Source: Mycobacterium tilburgii
Lineage (GTDB): Bacteria > Actinomycetota > Actinomycetes > Mycobacteriales > Mycobacteriaceae
DNA: 54,595 nt
NCBI RefSeq assembly: GCF_902168065.1
Contig: NZ_LR655708.1
Span: 1 to 54,595, forward strand
Direction: 5' to 3'
Made by a program: the position numbers and the translations under genes. The number at the start of each line of letters is the position of its first letter. Position 1 is the first letter of the stretch. This document shows, piece by piece, positions 33,302 to 43,848 of the stretch. Below the pieces are notes generated by a model. That model was not told the origin of the DNA. It did not search any database and saw only the letters and a program-made list of their open reading frames with translations.

Positions 33302-34083
33302 CCTACAGCAACGCGCCGCTGTTCCCGGCGGGCACCTTCACCCCGGATCCGCGCCCCAATGCGGTGCCGAAAATGCTGGCCGCGCAATCCAGGCTGGAGC
33401 TGAAGTTGTTGCTGCGCAACGGCGAACAACTGCTGCTGACCATGTTCATCCCGATCACCCTGCTGGTCGGGCTGACGTTGTTGCCGTTCGGCTCGTTCGG
33501 ACACAACCGCTCCGCGACCTTCACCCCGGTGATCATGGCGCTGGCGGTGATCTCGACGGCGTTCATCGGGCAGGCGATCGCGGTGGCTTTCGACCGCAGG
33601 TATGGGGCGTTGAAGCGGTTGGGTGCCACGCCGCTGCCGGTCTGGGGCATCGTCGCCGGCAAATCGCTGGCCGTCATCAGCACGGTGTTCCTGCAGTCGA
33701 TCATCTTGGGCGCCATCGGTTTTGCGCTAGGCTGGCGGCCCGCCCCGGCCGCGCTGGCGCTGGGCGCGGTGGTGATCGCGCTGGGCACGGCCGGCTTCAC
33801 GGCGCTCGGCCTGTTGCTGGGCGGCACGCTGCGCGCCGAGATCGTGCTGGCGTTGGCCAACCTGATGTGGTTCGTCTTCGCCGGTCTGGGTGCACTGACG
33901 CTCGAGACGAACATGATCCCGACGGCGGTCAAGTGGGCAGCGCGACTCACCCCCTCTGGCGCGCTCATCGAGGCGCTGGCACAGGCGATGACGCTGTCGG
34001 TCGACTGGTTCGGCGTCGTCGTGCTGGGGGCTTGGGGTGCGGTGGCTGCCCTCGCCGCGCTGCGCTGGTTCCGCTTCACCTGA
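33298..34083 (+). CDS. ABC-2 type transporter permease, Rv1457c homologue
   Basis: A 261-residue integral membrane protein with six hydrophobic segments (MFIPITLLVGLTLLPFG, FTPVIMALAVISTAFIGQAI, SLAVISTVFLQSIILGAIGFALG, ALGAVVIALGTAGFTALGLLL, LVLALANLMWFVFAGLGAL-like, FGVVVLGAWGAVAALAAL). It has the ABC-2 motif DRRYGALKRLGATPLP. It forms the membrane part of the exporter with the preceding ATPase. Intact. Confidence 0.9.
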   Translation: MTYSNAPLFPAGTFTPDPRPNAVPKMLAAQSRLELKLLLRNGEQLLLTMFIPITLLVGLTLLPFGSFGHNRSATFTPVIMALAVISTAFIGQAIAVAFDRRYGALKRLGATPLPVWGIVAGKSLAVISTVFLQSIILGAIGFALGWRPAPAALALGAVVIALGTAGFTALGLLLGGTLRAEIVLALANLMWFVFAGLGALTLETNMIPTAVKWAARLTPSGALIEALAQAMTLSVDWFGVVVLGAWGAVAALAALRWFRFT

Positions 34084-34142
34084 CGTCAGGCCCTGTTCCC
34101 GACACTGCCGCCACGTACTACAGGCCGTAGTTTTCGTTGGGC

Positions 34143-34157
34143 TACGATCGGACGGTG
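34143..34157 (+). promoter_or_regulatory. ctaA promoter, probably leaderless
   Basis: TACGAT at 34143-34148 matches the mycobacterial -10 consensus and ends seven bases before the GTG at 34155, the spacing expected if transcription starts on the start codon. This also argues for 34155 as the ctaA start rather than a TTG at 34137. Confidence 0.5.
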
Positions 34158-35111
34158 GGCGTCGGACGAATGCTGATGCGGTTGGTGGACTTGCTCCCCG
34201 ACCCCAGCGCGCGCGTCAAACGCATCATCACCGCGACTATGATCCTGTCCCAGGGCGGCATCGCCGTCACCGGCTCAATCGTGCGCGTCACCGCCTCGGG
34301 GTTGGGCTGCCCCACCTGGCCTCGGTGTTTTCCGGGCAGCTTCGTCCCGGTGACCGTGTCCGAAGTGCCGCGCGTGCATCAGGCCATCGAATTCGGCAAC
34401 CGGCTGTTCAGCATCGCGGTGGTCATCACCGCGGCACTCGCGGTGCTGACGGTGACCCGGGCCCGGCGGCGGAGCGAGGTGCTGGCCTACGCGTGGCTGA
34501 TGCCGGTGTCGACGGTGGTCCAGGCTGTGATCGGCGGCATCACGGTGCGCACCGGACTACTGTGGTGGACAGTGGCCATCCACTTCCTGGTCTCGATGAC
34601 GATGGTGTGGCTGTCGGTGCTGCTCTACGTCAAGGTCGGCGAGCCCGACGACGGCGTTGTGCACGCGCGGGTGGCCCGGCCGTTGCGACTGCTCGCCGCG
34701 CTCACTGGAGTGATCCTGGCGGTGGTGCTGGTCACCGGGACGCTGGTGACCGCCGCCGGCCCGCATGCCGGTGACCGCAGCCCCAGCCGGACGGTGCCGC
34801 GGCTGAAGGTCGATATCACCACGCTGGTGCACCTGCATTCGTCGCTGTTGGTCGCCTACCTCGCCCTGCTGGTGGGGCTGGGGTTCGGGCTGCTGGCCGT
34901 CAACGCCGCGCGTCCGATAATGGTGCGCCTCGGCGTGCTGCTGGCGTTGGTGTGCGCGCAGGCCGCCGTCGGGACCACCCTGTACTTCACCGGTGTCCCG
35001 GCCGTCCTGGTCGCCATCCATGTCGCCGGGGCCGCGGCCGTCACGGCGGCCACCGCGGCGCTATGGGCATCGATGCGGGACCGGGCCCAGCCCGAGCCGC
35101 TCGCAGGCTGA
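34155..35111 (+). CDS. ctaA: Heme A synthase (Cox15/CtaA)
   Basis: Oxidises the C8 methyl of heme O to give heme A for cytochrome c oxidase. About 318 residues with eight membrane helices and the conserved heme-binding histidines in VPRVHQAIEFGNRL, WWTVAIHFLVSM, LVHLHSSLLVAYLA and LVAIHVAGAAAV. The short Cys-containing loop SGLGCPTWPRCFPGSF is also conserved. Its partner ctaB lies 1.1 kb away on the other strand. Intact. Homologue of Rv1456c. Confidence 0.94.
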   Translation: MGVGRMLMRLVDLLPDPSARVKRIITATMILSQGGIAVTGSIVRVTASGLGCPTWPRCFPGSFVPVTVSEVPRVHQAIEFGNRLFSIAVVITAALAVLTVTRARRRSEVLAYAWLMPVSTVVQAVIGGITVRTGLLWWTVAIHFLVSMTMVWLSVLLYVKVGEPDDGVVHARVARPLRLLAALTGVILAVVLVTGTLVTAAGPHAGDRSPSRTVPRLKVDITTLVHLHSSLLVAYLALLVGLGFGLLAVNAARPIMVRLGVLLALVCAQAAVGTTLYFTGVPAVLVAIHVAGAAAVTAATAALWASMRDRAQPEPLAG

Positions 35112-35400
35112 CACCACTGCGAACGCGAACGAGCGCTGAGGCCAGATCACGGGCGCCGTTGTCCAGCAGCCGCCAGCCCAGCGACGGCGCCACCACATCC
35201 ACTCCCACCCGCACCGGGTCGGCTGCGGTCACGTCGACCCGCGCGTACAGCAGCTCACCGGCACGGATGCCGACGCGGTCAGCGGCCGCCGCGATGGCGG
35301 CATGACCGACATCCCAGGACTCGAACTCGGGCTCGACCGCACGCGTCGCGGTAAACGAGTGCGACTGCTCACCCCCGACGAACACCAACGCAACGGTGTC
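35041..35400 (-). pseudogene. C-terminal remnant of an Rv1455-like (ATP-grasp-type) protein
   Basis: The minus strand reads VALVFVGGEQSHSFTATRAVE, GIRAGELLYARVDVTAADPVR and VDVVAPSLGWRLLDNGARDLA. GELLYARVD and the later VVAPSLGWR resemble the final metal- and nucleotide-binding part of ATP-grasp enzymes. The gene at this position in H37Rv (Rv1455) is about 275 residues; only about the last 120 are present, cut at roughly 35400. The frame overlaps the ctaA 3' end in antisense. Identity comes from position plus these motifs, so it is moderate. Confidence 0.55.
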
Positions 35401-35424
35401 TCGCGGCGCGACACCGAACAGTGT

Positions 35425-35713
35425 TGGTACAAAGTCGTTCTCGTTGTTCGGCACGGCCAGCGGCCCGGTGCCGCCGGTGGACCGGCAACGGCTCAACGCC
35501 GCGGGCTCGGTGTTCCTGACCCGGTTCACACTGACCCACTTCATGCGCACCGGTCACGAATTCAGTTGGCGCGCCTAGGAATTGTTCGACGTGATCGGCA
35601 ACGTGTCGATCAGTATCGAAATCGGCGGCCGCTACCCGCTGGCCGAAGCCACCCGCGCTCACCAGGATTTGGAAGGACGCAATACGATCGGTCCGATCGT
35701 ATTGCCACCCTGA
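35425..35713 (+). pseudogene. qor: Quinone oxidoreductase (zinc-type alcohol dehydrogenase family) C-terminal remnant, Rv1454c homologue
   Basis: Plus-strand text SLFGTASGPVPPVDRQRLNAA, GSVFLTRFTLTHFMRTGHEFSWRA, then a TAG (35576-35578) and ELFDVIGNVSISIEIGGRYPLAEATRAHQDLEGRNT, ending IGPIVLPP. This is the last third of an NADPH:quinone reductase. The N-terminal catalytic domain and most of the Rossmann fold are missing, cut at about 35425. In H37Rv this gene is divergent from Rv1455. Both are truncated at their facing 5' ends, so one deletion removed both. Confidence 0.8.
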
Positions 35714-35728
35714 GTAATTCGGCCCCGG

Positions 35729-36087
35729 TCACGTCTTGTGGCAGAAGATGCCCAGGATCTGCTGGCAGTTGTCCCGGTTGATCAGGCCCGGCGGCGCCGG
35801 TGGGGGCGACGGCGGATCGTCGCCTTCCCAAACGTTTTGGGCGAAATTGCCATTCCCGAAATACACGTAGTAGTAGGTGTGGCAAATGTTGTTGTCCCAA
35901 ACCACGGGGTTGGTCACGTGATTGCCGGTCGGCGATAGTGTTACCCGGGGCACCAACGGCACGGGCCGGCCGGGTGGTCATACGGGCAGCCGGGCCAGGC
36001 ATTCAACGGCATCGGCCCGGGCGCAGCAGCGGCGATACCGGCATTGGACACGACCAGTGCGCCCGACAGCAGCGCGCCGGCGAGCAT
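35729..36087 (-). pseudogene. Small secreted protein with one frameshift
   Basis: An ATG at 36087 opens a signal peptide (MLAGALLSGALVVSNAGIAAA) and PGPMPLNAWPGCPYDHPAGP. A shift near 35960 moves the reading to VPRVTLSPTGNHVTNPVVWDN, YYYVYFGNGNFAQNVWEGDD, a proline stretch, and a C-terminus with two cysteines (NCQQILGIFCHKT). Without the shift it would be an exported protein of about 118 residues of unknown function. Similar short secreted proteins occur in many mycobacteria. Single indel: error or decay. Confidence 0.6.
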
Positions 36088-36193
36088 TTTCCTGACAATG
36101 CGCTGGTTTTGCCGTGGCCACAGTGTGAGCCGGTGGGCCGGCTACCGATCCCAAAATCGTGACATCGGCCGCACGCCGAAAGGGCCGCGCGGG

Positions 36194-37120
36194 TCAGAGC
36201 AGGGTCGGCAGGGCGATCACCGAGTCGATCGCCAGCGCGCAGAACACCACCGCGAGGTAGTTGTTGGACTGCAGGAACAGCCGCAGCGGCTTGACCGGTT
36301 CGCCTGCGCGGATCCCGGCATACAGCTGGTGGGCCATGGCCAGGAACCACACCCCGGCGACCACCGCGACGGCCGTGTACAGCCAGCCGGCGGCCAGCGC
36401 CAGCACCATGGTCGCCAGCACGGTCAGCCAGGTGTAGATCAGGATCTGCTTGGTGACCTGACGCTCGGACGCCACCACCGGCAGCATCGGCACGCCGGCC
36501 GTTTTGTAGTCGTCCTTGTAGCGCATCGCTAGCGCCCAGGTGTGCGGCGGCGTCCAGAAGAAGATGATCGCGAACATCGCCAGCGTCGGCCATCCGATGG
36601 TGCCGGTGACGGCCGACCAGCCGATCATCACCGGCATGCAGCCGGCAGCACCGCCCCATACCACGTTCTGCGAGGTGCGGCGTTTGAGCAGCAGCGTGTA
36701 GACGAACACGTAGAACGCGATCGTCGCGATGGCCAGCAGGCCGGACAACAGGTTCGTCGTCCACCAGAGCCAGCAGAACGAACTCACCGTCAGCACCAGC
36801 CCGAGGACCAGCGCGTTGCGCGTCAGGACCGCCGCCCGGGCCAACGGCCGGCGCGCGGTCCGCTTCATCATCTTGTCGATGTCGGCGTCGGCCACGCAGT
36901 TTAGCATGTTGGCGCCGCCGGCCGCCAGCATCCCGCCGATCAGCGTGTTGAGGATCAGCAGCGGGTTCACGTGACCCCGGTCGGCGAGCAGCATCGCGGG
37001 AATCGCGGTGACCAGCAACAGCTCGATGACGCGCGGTTTGGTCAGCGCCAGGTAAGCCAGCACTGTGCCGCGTATGCGGCTCGGGGCTCGGGTCGGCTTG
37101 ACGCGCCCGCGAACGCTCAC
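36194..37120 (-). CDS. ctaB: Heme O synthase (protoheme IX farnesyltransferase)
   Basis: UbiA-family prenyltransferase that adds farnesyl to heme B. 308 residues from a GTG at 37120. The first acidic motif is [21 protein letters not shown], the second [34 protein letters not shown] opens helix 1. About nine membrane segments. Acts before CtaA in supplying heme A to cytochrome aa3. PE_PGRS genes flank it in H37Rv; none is here. Intact. Homologue of Rv1451. Confidence 0.95.
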   Translation of the reverse strand: MSVRGRVKPTRAPSRIRGTVLAYLALTKPRVIELLLVTAIPAMLLADRGHVNPLLILNTLIGGMLAAGGANMLNCVADADIDKMMKRTARRPLARAAVLTRNALVLGLVLTVSSFCWLWWTTNLLSGLLAIATIAFYVFVYTLLLKRRTSQNVVWGGAAGCMPVMIGWSAVTGTIGWPTLAMFAIIFFWTPPHTWALAMRYKDDYKTAGVPMLPVVASERQVTKQILIYTWLTVLATMVLALAAGWLYTAVAVVAGVWFLAMAHQLYAGIRAGEPVKPLRLFLQSNNYLAVVFCALAIDSVIALPTLL

Positions 37121-37380
37121 GCTATGACTCCTCGGGTGCAGCGGGGCGCAGGATCTACTACAGACGATGGTAGACCGCGTCACCACCGCGGCCAGCCTCC
37201 AGGATCTATTCATCAAGAATTTCCCGGCCGCAGCCTTGAGCGCAAGCCTTGCTCCACCCCGATGCTCGGGGCCGAGGCGGGCGCAATACCCCGGATCCCG
37301 TACTGCAACGCCGGCGGTCCCGCACTAGGGTGAGCATTGATCGGCGCTACGAATTTCGGCCACCCCACGGACTGACGCCT

Positions 37381-39501
37381 GTGACCACACTCGAAGAGAT
37401 CTCCACGCTGACCCGACCGCACCACCCCGACGACTGGACCGAGCTCGACACGGCCGCCGTCGACACGGTGCGGGTGCTCGCCGCCGACGCGGTGCAGAAG
37501 GTCGGCAATGGTCACCCGGGCACCGCGATGAGCCTGGCCCCGCTGGCCTACACGCTGTTCCAGCGCACGCTGGTGCACGACCCCAGTGACACGCACTGGC
37601 TGGGCCGCGACCGGTTCATCCTGTCAGCCGGCCACAGCAGCCTCACGCTGTACCTGCAGCTCTACCTGGGCGGGTTCGGCCTGGAGCTGTCCGACATCGA
37701 GTCGCTGCGCACCTGGGGATCCAAGACGCCCGGGCATCCGGAGTTCCGGCACACCCGGGGTGTCGAGATCACCACCGGTCCGCTAGGGCAGGGCCTAGCC
37801 TCCTCGGTCGGCATGGCGATGGCGGCGCGGTACGAGCGCGGCCTGTTCGACCCCGATGCGGCCCCGGGCGAGAGTCCGTTCGACCACTACATTTTCGTGA
37901 TCGCCTCCGACGGCGACATCGAGGAGGGCGTCACCTCCGAGGCGTCGTCCCTGGCGGCCGTCCAGCAGCTGGGCAATCTGATCGTGTTCTACGACCACAA
38001 CCAGATCTCGATCGAGGACGACACAGACATCGCCCTGTGCGAGGACACCGCGGCCCGGTATCACGCCTACGGCTGGCACGTCCAGGAGGTCGAGGGCGGC
38101 GAGAACGTCGTCGGGATCGAGGAGGCCATTGCCAACGCCAAGGCCGTCACCGACCGGCCGTCGTTCATCTCTCTGCGCACCATCATCGGATATCCCGCCC
38201 CCAAGTTGATGAACACCGGCAAGGCGCACGGCGCGGCCCTGGGTGACGAGGAGGTCGCGGCGGTCAAGAAGATCCTGGGCTTCGACCCCGACAAGACCTT
38301 CGAGGTGCGCGACGACGTCATCGCCCACACCCGCAAGCTGGTGCATCGAGGCAAGGAAGCGCACGAGAAGTGGCAGGCGTCCTTCGACGCCTGGGCCCAG
38401 CGCGAACCCGAGCGCAAGGCGCTGCTGGACCGGTTGACGGCCGAGAAACTGCCGGACGGCTGGGACGCCGACCTGCCGCGGTGGGAACCGGGATCCAAGG
38501 AGCTGGCCACCCGCGCGGCGTCGGGCAAGGTGTTGTCCGCGCTGGGACCCAAACTGCCCGAACTGTGGGGCGGTTCGGCCGACCTGGCGGGCAGCAACAA
38601 CACCACCATGGACGGTGTCGAATCCTTTGGGCCGCCGTCGATTTCCACGAAGGACTACATGGCCGACTGGTACGGCCGGACGCTGCACTTCGGGGTGCGC
38701 GAGCACGCGATGGGCGCCATCTTGTCCGGCATCGTGCTGCATGGCCCGACCCGCGCCTACGGCGGCACCTTCCTGCAGTTCTCCGACTACATGCGCCCGG
38801 CGGTACGGCTGGCCGCGTTGATGGACATCGACACCATCTACGTGTGGACGCACGACTCCATCGGCCTCGGCGAGGACGGCCCCACCCACCAGCCGATCGA
38901 GCACCTTGCGGCGCTGCGGGCCATCCCCAGGTTGTCGGTGGTGCGCCCCGCCGACGCCAATGAGACGGCGTACGCCTGGCGCACGATCCTGGCCCGCGGC
39001 AACGGCAGCGGACCCGTAGGGTTGATCCTGACCCGCCAGGGCGTTCCGGTGCTGGAGGGCACCAGCCTCGACGGTGTCGCCCGCGGCGGCTATGTGCTCA
39101 GCGCCGGGACCGGTGACGACGAAGACGACGAGCCCGACGTGGTCCTGATCGCCACCGGTTCGGAGGTCCAGATGGCGGTGGAAGCCGCAGAGTTGTTGGC
39201 GGACAAGGACATCATCGCGCGGGTCGTGTCGATGCCGTGTGTGGAGTGGTTCGAGTCCCAACCGGCAGAGTACCGCGACAGCGTGCTGCCGCCGTCGGTC
39301 TCGGCCAGGGTGGCCGTCGAGGCCGGCATCGCCCAGTCCTGGCACAAGCTGGTAGGCGATACCGGAAAGATCGTTTCGATCGAGCACTATGGCGAATCCG
39401 CCGACGCCAAGACATTGTTCCGTGAGTTCGGCTTCACCGCGGAGGCCGTCGCTGCCGCTGCGGAAGGAAGTAGTCGACAACTGAGAAAGGCGATTCCATG
39501 A
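37381..39501 (+). CDS. tkt: Transketolase
   Basis: Thiamine-diphosphate enzyme of the non-oxidative pentose phosphate pathway. About 706 residues from the GTG at 37381. Landmarks: [36 protein letters not shown], the ThDP motif [18 protein letters not shown], and [15 protein letters not shown] plus [19 protein letters not shown] in the pyrimidine domain. First gene of a coupled run tkt-tal-zwf2-opcA-pgl. The 260 bases upstream hold no gene. Intact. Confidence 0.97.
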   Translation: MTTLEEISTLTRPHHPDDWTELDTAAVDTVRVLAADAVQKVGNGHPGTAMSLAPLAYTLFQRTLVHDPSDTHWLGRDRFILSAGHSSLTLYLQLYLGGFGLELSDIESLRTWGSKTPGHPEFRHTRGVEITTGPLGQGLASSVGMAMAARYERGLFDPDAAPGESPFDHYIFVIASDGDIEEGVTSEASSLAAVQQLGNLIVFYDHNQISIEDDTDIALCEDTAARYHAYGWHVQEVEGGENVVGIEEAIANAKAVTDRPSFISLRTIIGYPAPKLMNTGKAHGAALGDEEVAAVKKILGFDPDKTFEVRDDVIAHTRKLVHRGKEAHEKWQASFDAWAQREPERKALLDRLTAEKLPDGWDADLPRWEPGSKELATRAASGKVLSALGPKLPELWGGSADLAGSNNTTMDGVESFGPPSISTKDYMADWYGRTLHFGVREHAMGAILSGIVLHGPTRAYGGTFLQFSDYMRPAVRLAALMDIDTIYVWTHDSIGLGEDGPTHQPIEHLAALRAIPRLSVVRPADANETAYAWRTILARGNGSGPVGLILTRQGVPVLEGTSLDGVARGGYVLSAGTGDDEDDEPDVVLIATGSEVQMAVEAAELLADKDIIARVVSMPCVEWFESQPAEYRDSVLPPSVSARVAVEAGIAQSWHKLVGDTGKIVSIEHYGESADAKTLFREFGFTAEAVAAAAEGSSRQLRKAIP

Positions 39502-40619
39502 GCACTCAGAACCCCAATCTGGCGGCACTGTCTGCCGCGGGCGTGTCCGTGTGGCTCGACGACCTGTCGCGTCAGCGGCTGCAGTCGGGCAACCTGCAGG
39601 AGCTGATCGACACCAAGAGTGTCGTGGGCGTGACCACTAACCCGTCGATCTTCCAGAAAGCCTTCGCGGAGGGCGTGTTTTACACTGAGCAGAACACCGA
39701 ACTGGCCGAGCGCGGCGCTGACGTGGATGCCACAGTCCGCACAGTCACCACCGACGACGTCCGTACCGCTTGCGACGTGTTGCGGCGCGAGTGGGAAGCT
39801 TCCGACGGCGTGGACGGACGGGTGTCCATCGAGGTCGACCCGCGGCTGGCCAACCAGACCGACAAGACCATCGCGCAGGCCGTCGAGCTGTGGAAGATCG
39901 TCGACCGGCCGAACCTGTTCATCAAGATCCCGGCCACCAGGGCCGGCATCTCCGCGATCACTTCCGTTCTGGCGGAAGGGATTTCGGTTAACGCCACGCT
40001 CATCTTCTCGGTCGAACGGCACCGCGAGGTGATGGACGCCTACCTGGCCGGCCTGGAGAAGGCCCGCGAAGCGGGATGCGACCTGTCCAAGATCCACTCG
40101 GTGGCCTCGTTATTCGTCTCCCGCGTGGACACCGAGATCGACAAGCGGCTGGAGAGGATCGGCACCCCCGACGCGCTCGCGTTGCGCGGCCAGGCCGGTG
40201 TGGCCAACGCGCGGCTGGCGTACGCGGCCTACCAGGAGGTGTTCGAGGGTGGCGAGCGGTACCAGCCGCTGAAGGCCGACGGGGCCCGGGTGCAGCGGCC
40301 GCTGTGGGCGTCGACGAGCGTCAAGAATCCCGACTACTCCGACACGCTTTACGTCACCGGGCTGGTCGCGCCGAACACGGTGAACACCATGCCGGAGAAG
40401 ACAATCGACGCCGTCGCCGACCACGGCGTCATCACCGGCAACACCATCGCCGGCACCGCCGAGGCTTCGCAGGCCCTGTTTGACAGGCTGTCGGAGGTGG
40501 GAATCGACGTGACCGACGTGTTCCTGGTCCTCGAGAAGGAGGGCGTGGACAAATTCGTCGAATCGTGGACCGAGTTGCTGGACGAGACGCAGAAACAGCT
40601 GAGCTCTATCACCAAATGA
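39498..40619 (+). CDS. tal: Transaldolase
   Basis: Transfers dihydroxyacetone between sugar phosphates. The 373-residue actinobacterial-type enzyme has [15 protein letters not shown], the Schiff-base lysine in [34 protein letters not shown], and [17 protein letters not shown] overlaps the tkt stop (ATGA). The end overlaps the zwf2 start (ATGA). Intact. Confidence 0.96.
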   Translation: MSTQNPNLAALSAAGVSVWLDDLSRQRLQSGNLQELIDTKSVVGVTTNPSIFQKAFAEGVFYTEQNTELAERGADVDATVRTVTTDDVRTACDVLRREWEASDGVDGRVSIEVDPRLANQTDKTIAQAVELWKIVDRPNLFIKIPATRAGISAITSVLAEGISVNATLIFSVERHREVMDAYLAGLEKAREAGCDLSKIHSVASLFVSRVDTEIDKRLERIGTPDALALRGQAGVANARLAYAAYQEVFEGGERYQPLKADGARVQRPLWASTSVKNPDYSDTLYVTGLVAPNTVNTMPEKTIDAVADHGVITGNTIAGTAEASQALFDRLSEVGIDVTDVFLVLEKEGVDKFVESWTELLDETQKQLSSITK

Positions 40620-41892
40620 CGCGAAGAGGCGACAGCGCGCAGTGGCGCAATCCACTGCGAGACAAGGACGACAAGCGGCTTCCCAGAATCGCCGCGACCT
40701 GGTCCACAAAAAGGTGGTGCCCGCGGTCTACGACCTGGCGAACCGCGGTTTGTTGTCGCCGACGTTCTCCCTGGTCGGCTTCGGCCGACGGGACTGGGAG
40801 ATCACGAGGCGTTCGCGCAAGTGATCCACGACGATGTCAAGCAGTATTGCCGCACGCCGTTCCGGCAGGCGATCTGGGAGCGACTGGCCGACGGATTACG
40901 GTTTGTCCGTGGCGAATTCGACAATGACACCGCATTCGCCCGACTGGCCGAACCGCTCGACAAGCTGGACGCCGAACGCGGTATCGGCGGCAATCACGCG
41001 TTCTACCTGGCGATCCCGCCGAAGTCCTTCCCTGTGGTGTGCGAGCAGCTGCACGCCTCGGGCCTGGCCCGTCCGCAGGAGGACCGGTGGAGCCGGGTCG
41101 TCATCGAGAAACCGTTCAGCCAAGACCTCAAGAGCGCGTGCGACCTCAACCATGTGGTCAACTCGGTCTTCCCGGAAGAAGCGGTGTTCCGCATCGACCA
41201 CTACCTCGGCAAGGAGACGGTGCAGAACATCCTGGCCCTGCGGTTCGCCAATCAGCTGTGAGATCCGATCTGGAACGCGCACTACGTCGACCACATCCAG
41301 ATCACCATGGCCGAAGACATCGGGCTGGGCGGCCGGGGCCGGCTACTACGACGGCATCGGCGCGGCACGCGACGTGATCCAGAACCAGTTGATGCAGTTG
41401 CTGGCGCTGACCGAGATGGAAGAACCGGTCAGCTTCACCCCCGGCGCGCTGCAGGCCGAGAAGATCAAGGTGCTTTCGGTCACTCAGCTCACGCAGCCGC
41501 TCGACGAGACCACCAGCCGCGGCCAGTACACGGCCGGCTGGCAGGACGGCGAACAGATGGTAGGCCTGCTCGACGAGGAGGGGTTCTCCAAGGAGTCCAC
41601 GACCGAGACCTTCGCCGCGATCACCCTCGAGGTGGCTACCCGGCGGTGGGCCGGCGTCCCGTTCTAGCTGCGCCCGTAAAACGCTTGGGCCGCAGGGTCA
41701 CCGAGATCGGGCTGGTGTTCAAACGAGCACCCCACCTGCCATTCAACGCAACCATGACCGACGAGCTCGGCGCCAACGCACTGGTCATCCGGGTGCAGCC
41801 TGAAGCCGGAGCCCTACGAATCCGGCACCTGGGGACCCGCCTTCTCGTTCGAGATGCTACGCCGCACCGGCCGGGAATGGCGGCGGCCATGA
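40616..41892 (+). pseudogene. zwf2: Glucose-6-phosphate 1-dehydrogenase Zwf2, heavily decayed
   Basis: The start QWRNPLRDKDDKRLPRIA is normal. A deletion near 40705 removes about 12 residues holding the dinucleotide motif (GVTGDLA in relatives); the next readable text is VHKKVVPAVYDLANRGLL. A second shift near 40800 precedes a long open stretch (FAQVIHDDVKQYCRTPFRQ to EAVFRIDHYLGKETVQNILAL). TGA at 41259-41261 replaces a Phe codon (FANQL, stop, DPIWNAHYVDH), with a shift at about 41337 and TAG at 41665-41667 in place of Tyr (WAGVPF, stop, LR). About 80 residues are missing near 41811 before the terminus (SGTWGPAFSFEMLRRTGREWRRP, TGA 41890-41892). Non-functional beyond doubt. Confidence 0.93.
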
Positions 41893-41941
41893 TCCGCACC
41901 GGCGACGATGCAGAGCACAGCGATGTGGGGGAGCGGCGCAC

Positions 41942-42774
41942 ATGATTGTCGATCTGCTGGATACGACCACCACCGCCGTCAACAAGAAGCTCGACAGTCT
42001 TCGCGAGCAGGCCGGCATGGTGATGATGGGGTGTTTCGGCACGCTGATCATCAAGTCGGATAACGACACCCTGCTCGAGGAAGCCATCGAGGCCGCCAAC
42101 CATGAGCACCCGAGCTGGGTGCTGGTGGTGGCGGCGGCCGGCAACACCGACGGCCGCAACGCACGTCTGGATGCCCAGGTGCGGTTCGGCGGCGACGCCG
42201 GTGCCGGCGAGGTCGTGGTGCTGCGACTGTCTGGCCCGCTGTCCGGTCACGCCGCCAGCGTCGTGATCCCGTTCCTGCTTCCCGACATCCCAGTCGTGGT
42301 GTGGTGGCCGGATGTGGCCCCCGCCGTTCCCGCCCAGGATCCGTTGGGCAAGTTGGCAATTCGGCGCATTACCGACGCGATCAACTCCGACGACCCGCTG
42401 TCGGCGATCAAGAGCCGACTGCCCGGCTACACCGCCGGGGACACCGACCTGGCCTGGGCGCGGACGCCTACTGGCGCGCGCTGCTTACCTCGGCGGTCGA
42501 CCAGAAGCCGCACGAGGAGATCGAGTCCGCCGTGGTGTCCGGCTTGCGCACCGGACCGTCGCTCGACCTCCTGGCCGGCTGGTTGGCCAGCCGCATCGAC
42601 GGTCCGGTGCGCCGGGACGACGGCGACGCTGAGCCGAACCGGCCGGCCGGACGCTCTGGTTCCGTTGGCGCGCAGGGAACCCGCGACTGCCTGGCCGAGG
42701 ACATGAGGCGTCTGGACCCCAACGAGGTCTACTTCAGGGCGCTGGAAGGAATCGACGAGGTGCAGTACGCGTGA
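41942..42774 (+). pseudogene. opcA: Glucose-6-phosphate dehydrogenase assembly protein OpcA, frameshifted and shortened
   Basis: OpcA is the activator/assembly partner of Zwf in actinobacteria and cyanobacteria. The first half is open (MIVDLLDTTTTAVNKKLDSL, RLDAQVRFGGDAGAGEVVVLRL, FLLPDIPVVVWWPDVAPAVP, LPGYTAGDTDLAWA). A shift near 42465 leads to AYWRALLTSAVDQKPHEEIES and LAGWLASRIDGPVR. About 25 residues are missing after that, with another shift ([19 protein letters not shown]), before the end [19 protein letters not shown]. It decays together with its client zwf2. Its last codons overlap the pgl start (GTGA). Confidence 0.88.
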
Positions 42775-43532
42775 GTACGGCGGTAGAGGTCTTTCCGGAT
42801 AGCGACGCCCTGGTGCAGGCTGCCGGACGCCGGCTCGCCGACACCGTTCGCGCCGCCGTAGCGGCGCGGGGGCGCGCCCTGATCGTGCTGACCGGCGGGG
42901 GCAACGGCATCGGGTTGTTGAAGTACCTGCGCGCCCAGGCCGACCAGATCGACTGGTCGAAGGTGCACCTGTTCTGGGGCGACGAGCGCTACGTGCCCGA
43001 GGACGACGGCGAGCGCAACGAGAAGCAGGCACGTGAGGCGCTGCTCGACCACATCGACATCCCGTCGAGCAACGTGCACCCGATGGCCGCCAGTGACGGC
43101 GAGTTCGGCGCCGATCTGGCCGCCGCGGCGCTGGCCTACGAACAACTGTTAGCGGCCAACGCCGGACCCGGCCAGCAGGTCCCGGAATTCGACGTACATC
43201 TGCTCGGCATGGGACCCGAGGGCCACATCAACTCGCTGTTTCCCGATACCCCGGCGGTGCTGGAGAACACCCGCATGGTGGTCCCGGTCGCCGACTCTCC
43301 CAAGCCCCCACCACAACGAATCACCCTGACGATCCCAGCAATTCGGCGCTCCCGCGAGGTGTGGTTGCTGGTTTCCGGGGCGGCCAAGGGCGAGGCCGCC
43401 GCCGCGGCGATCGGCGGCGCCCTACCGGTCGAGGTACCGGCCGCCGGGGCCGTCGGCCTGGACACCACGCTGTGGCTGCTCGACCGAGAGGCCGCCGCTC
43501 AGCTGCCTGCCCGCCCGGGGCAGGCGGACTAG
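42771..43532 (+). CDS. pgl: 6-phosphogluconolactonase
   Basis: Hydrolyses 6-phosphogluconolactone. The 253-residue protein has [35 protein letters not shown], and the catalytic-type [20 protein letters not shown]. It is named devB in H37Rv (Rv1445c). It stays intact although the two genes ahead that make and assemble the lactone-producing enzyme are dead; another glucose-6-phosphate oxidising enzyme elsewhere (a second Zwf or the F420-dependent Fgd1) could supply substrate. Translation start coupled to the opcA remnant. Confidence 0.95.
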   Translation: MSTAVEVFPDSDALVQAAGRRLADTVRAAVAARGRALIVLTGGGNGIGLLKYLRAQADQIDWSKVHLFWGDERYVPEDDGERNEKQAREALLDHIDIPSSNVHPMAASDGEFGADLAAAALAYEQLLAANAGPGQQVPEFDVHLLGMGPEGHINSLFPDTPAVLENTRMVVPVADSPKPPPQRITLTIPAIRRSREVWLLVSGAAKGEAAAAAIGGALPVEVPAAGAVGLDTTLWLLDREAAAQLPARPGQAD

Positions 43533-43725
43533 CCGGGCGGCGGGCCGGTTCCCCAGTCGGCTAGTTGGTCGGTATAGCCGGCCACGTAATCGCCCAGCCT
43601 GCGGGTCAGATCGCGACCGCAGCCTCAGCTCAGGCGGCCACGCCGACCGCCGTCGCAGTGTTGTTTGCGCACATCCAATTCGATGTTTCCGGGTTTCCCC
43701 TGGTTCCCCCGCGATAATTACCGTC
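43533..43725. other. Short degraded stretch after pgl
   Basis: The minus strand has a protein-like tail in 43533-43625 (RDLTRRLGDYVAGYTDQLADW, ending GTGPPPG and TAG), cut upstream by a stop. It may be the 3' end of a lost gene. The rest, up to 43725, shows nothing else I can support. Confidence 0.3.
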
Positions 43726-43848
43726 ATGGCTGACAAAACGGTGCGCAGCTCACCCGAGCGGAACCGGATCAAGACGGTGACTCACCGGCGCCGCCAGCAA
43801 CAGCGGGCACGGCGTCACCACGACCAGCACCGCGGACCCGCTCGCTAA
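43726..43848 (+). CDS. Short basic ORF of uncertain status
   Basis: Forty codons from ATG 43726 (MADKTVRSSPERNRIK, then a run of Arg, Gln and His). A TAATTA sequence 10-16 bases ahead could be a -10 box. The first 16 residues look like a real N-terminus; the rest coincides with antisense of the P-type ATPase remnant, so this is probably a gene start fused to unrelated DNA at about 43773. No function recognised. Confidence 0.3.
   Translation: MADKTVRSSPERNRIKTVTHRRRQQQRARRHHDQHRGPAR

Noticed and set aside
37795..39528. Long open frame antisense to tkt
   Set aside because: Shadow of the highly codon-biased transketolase gene; no start signal or motif.
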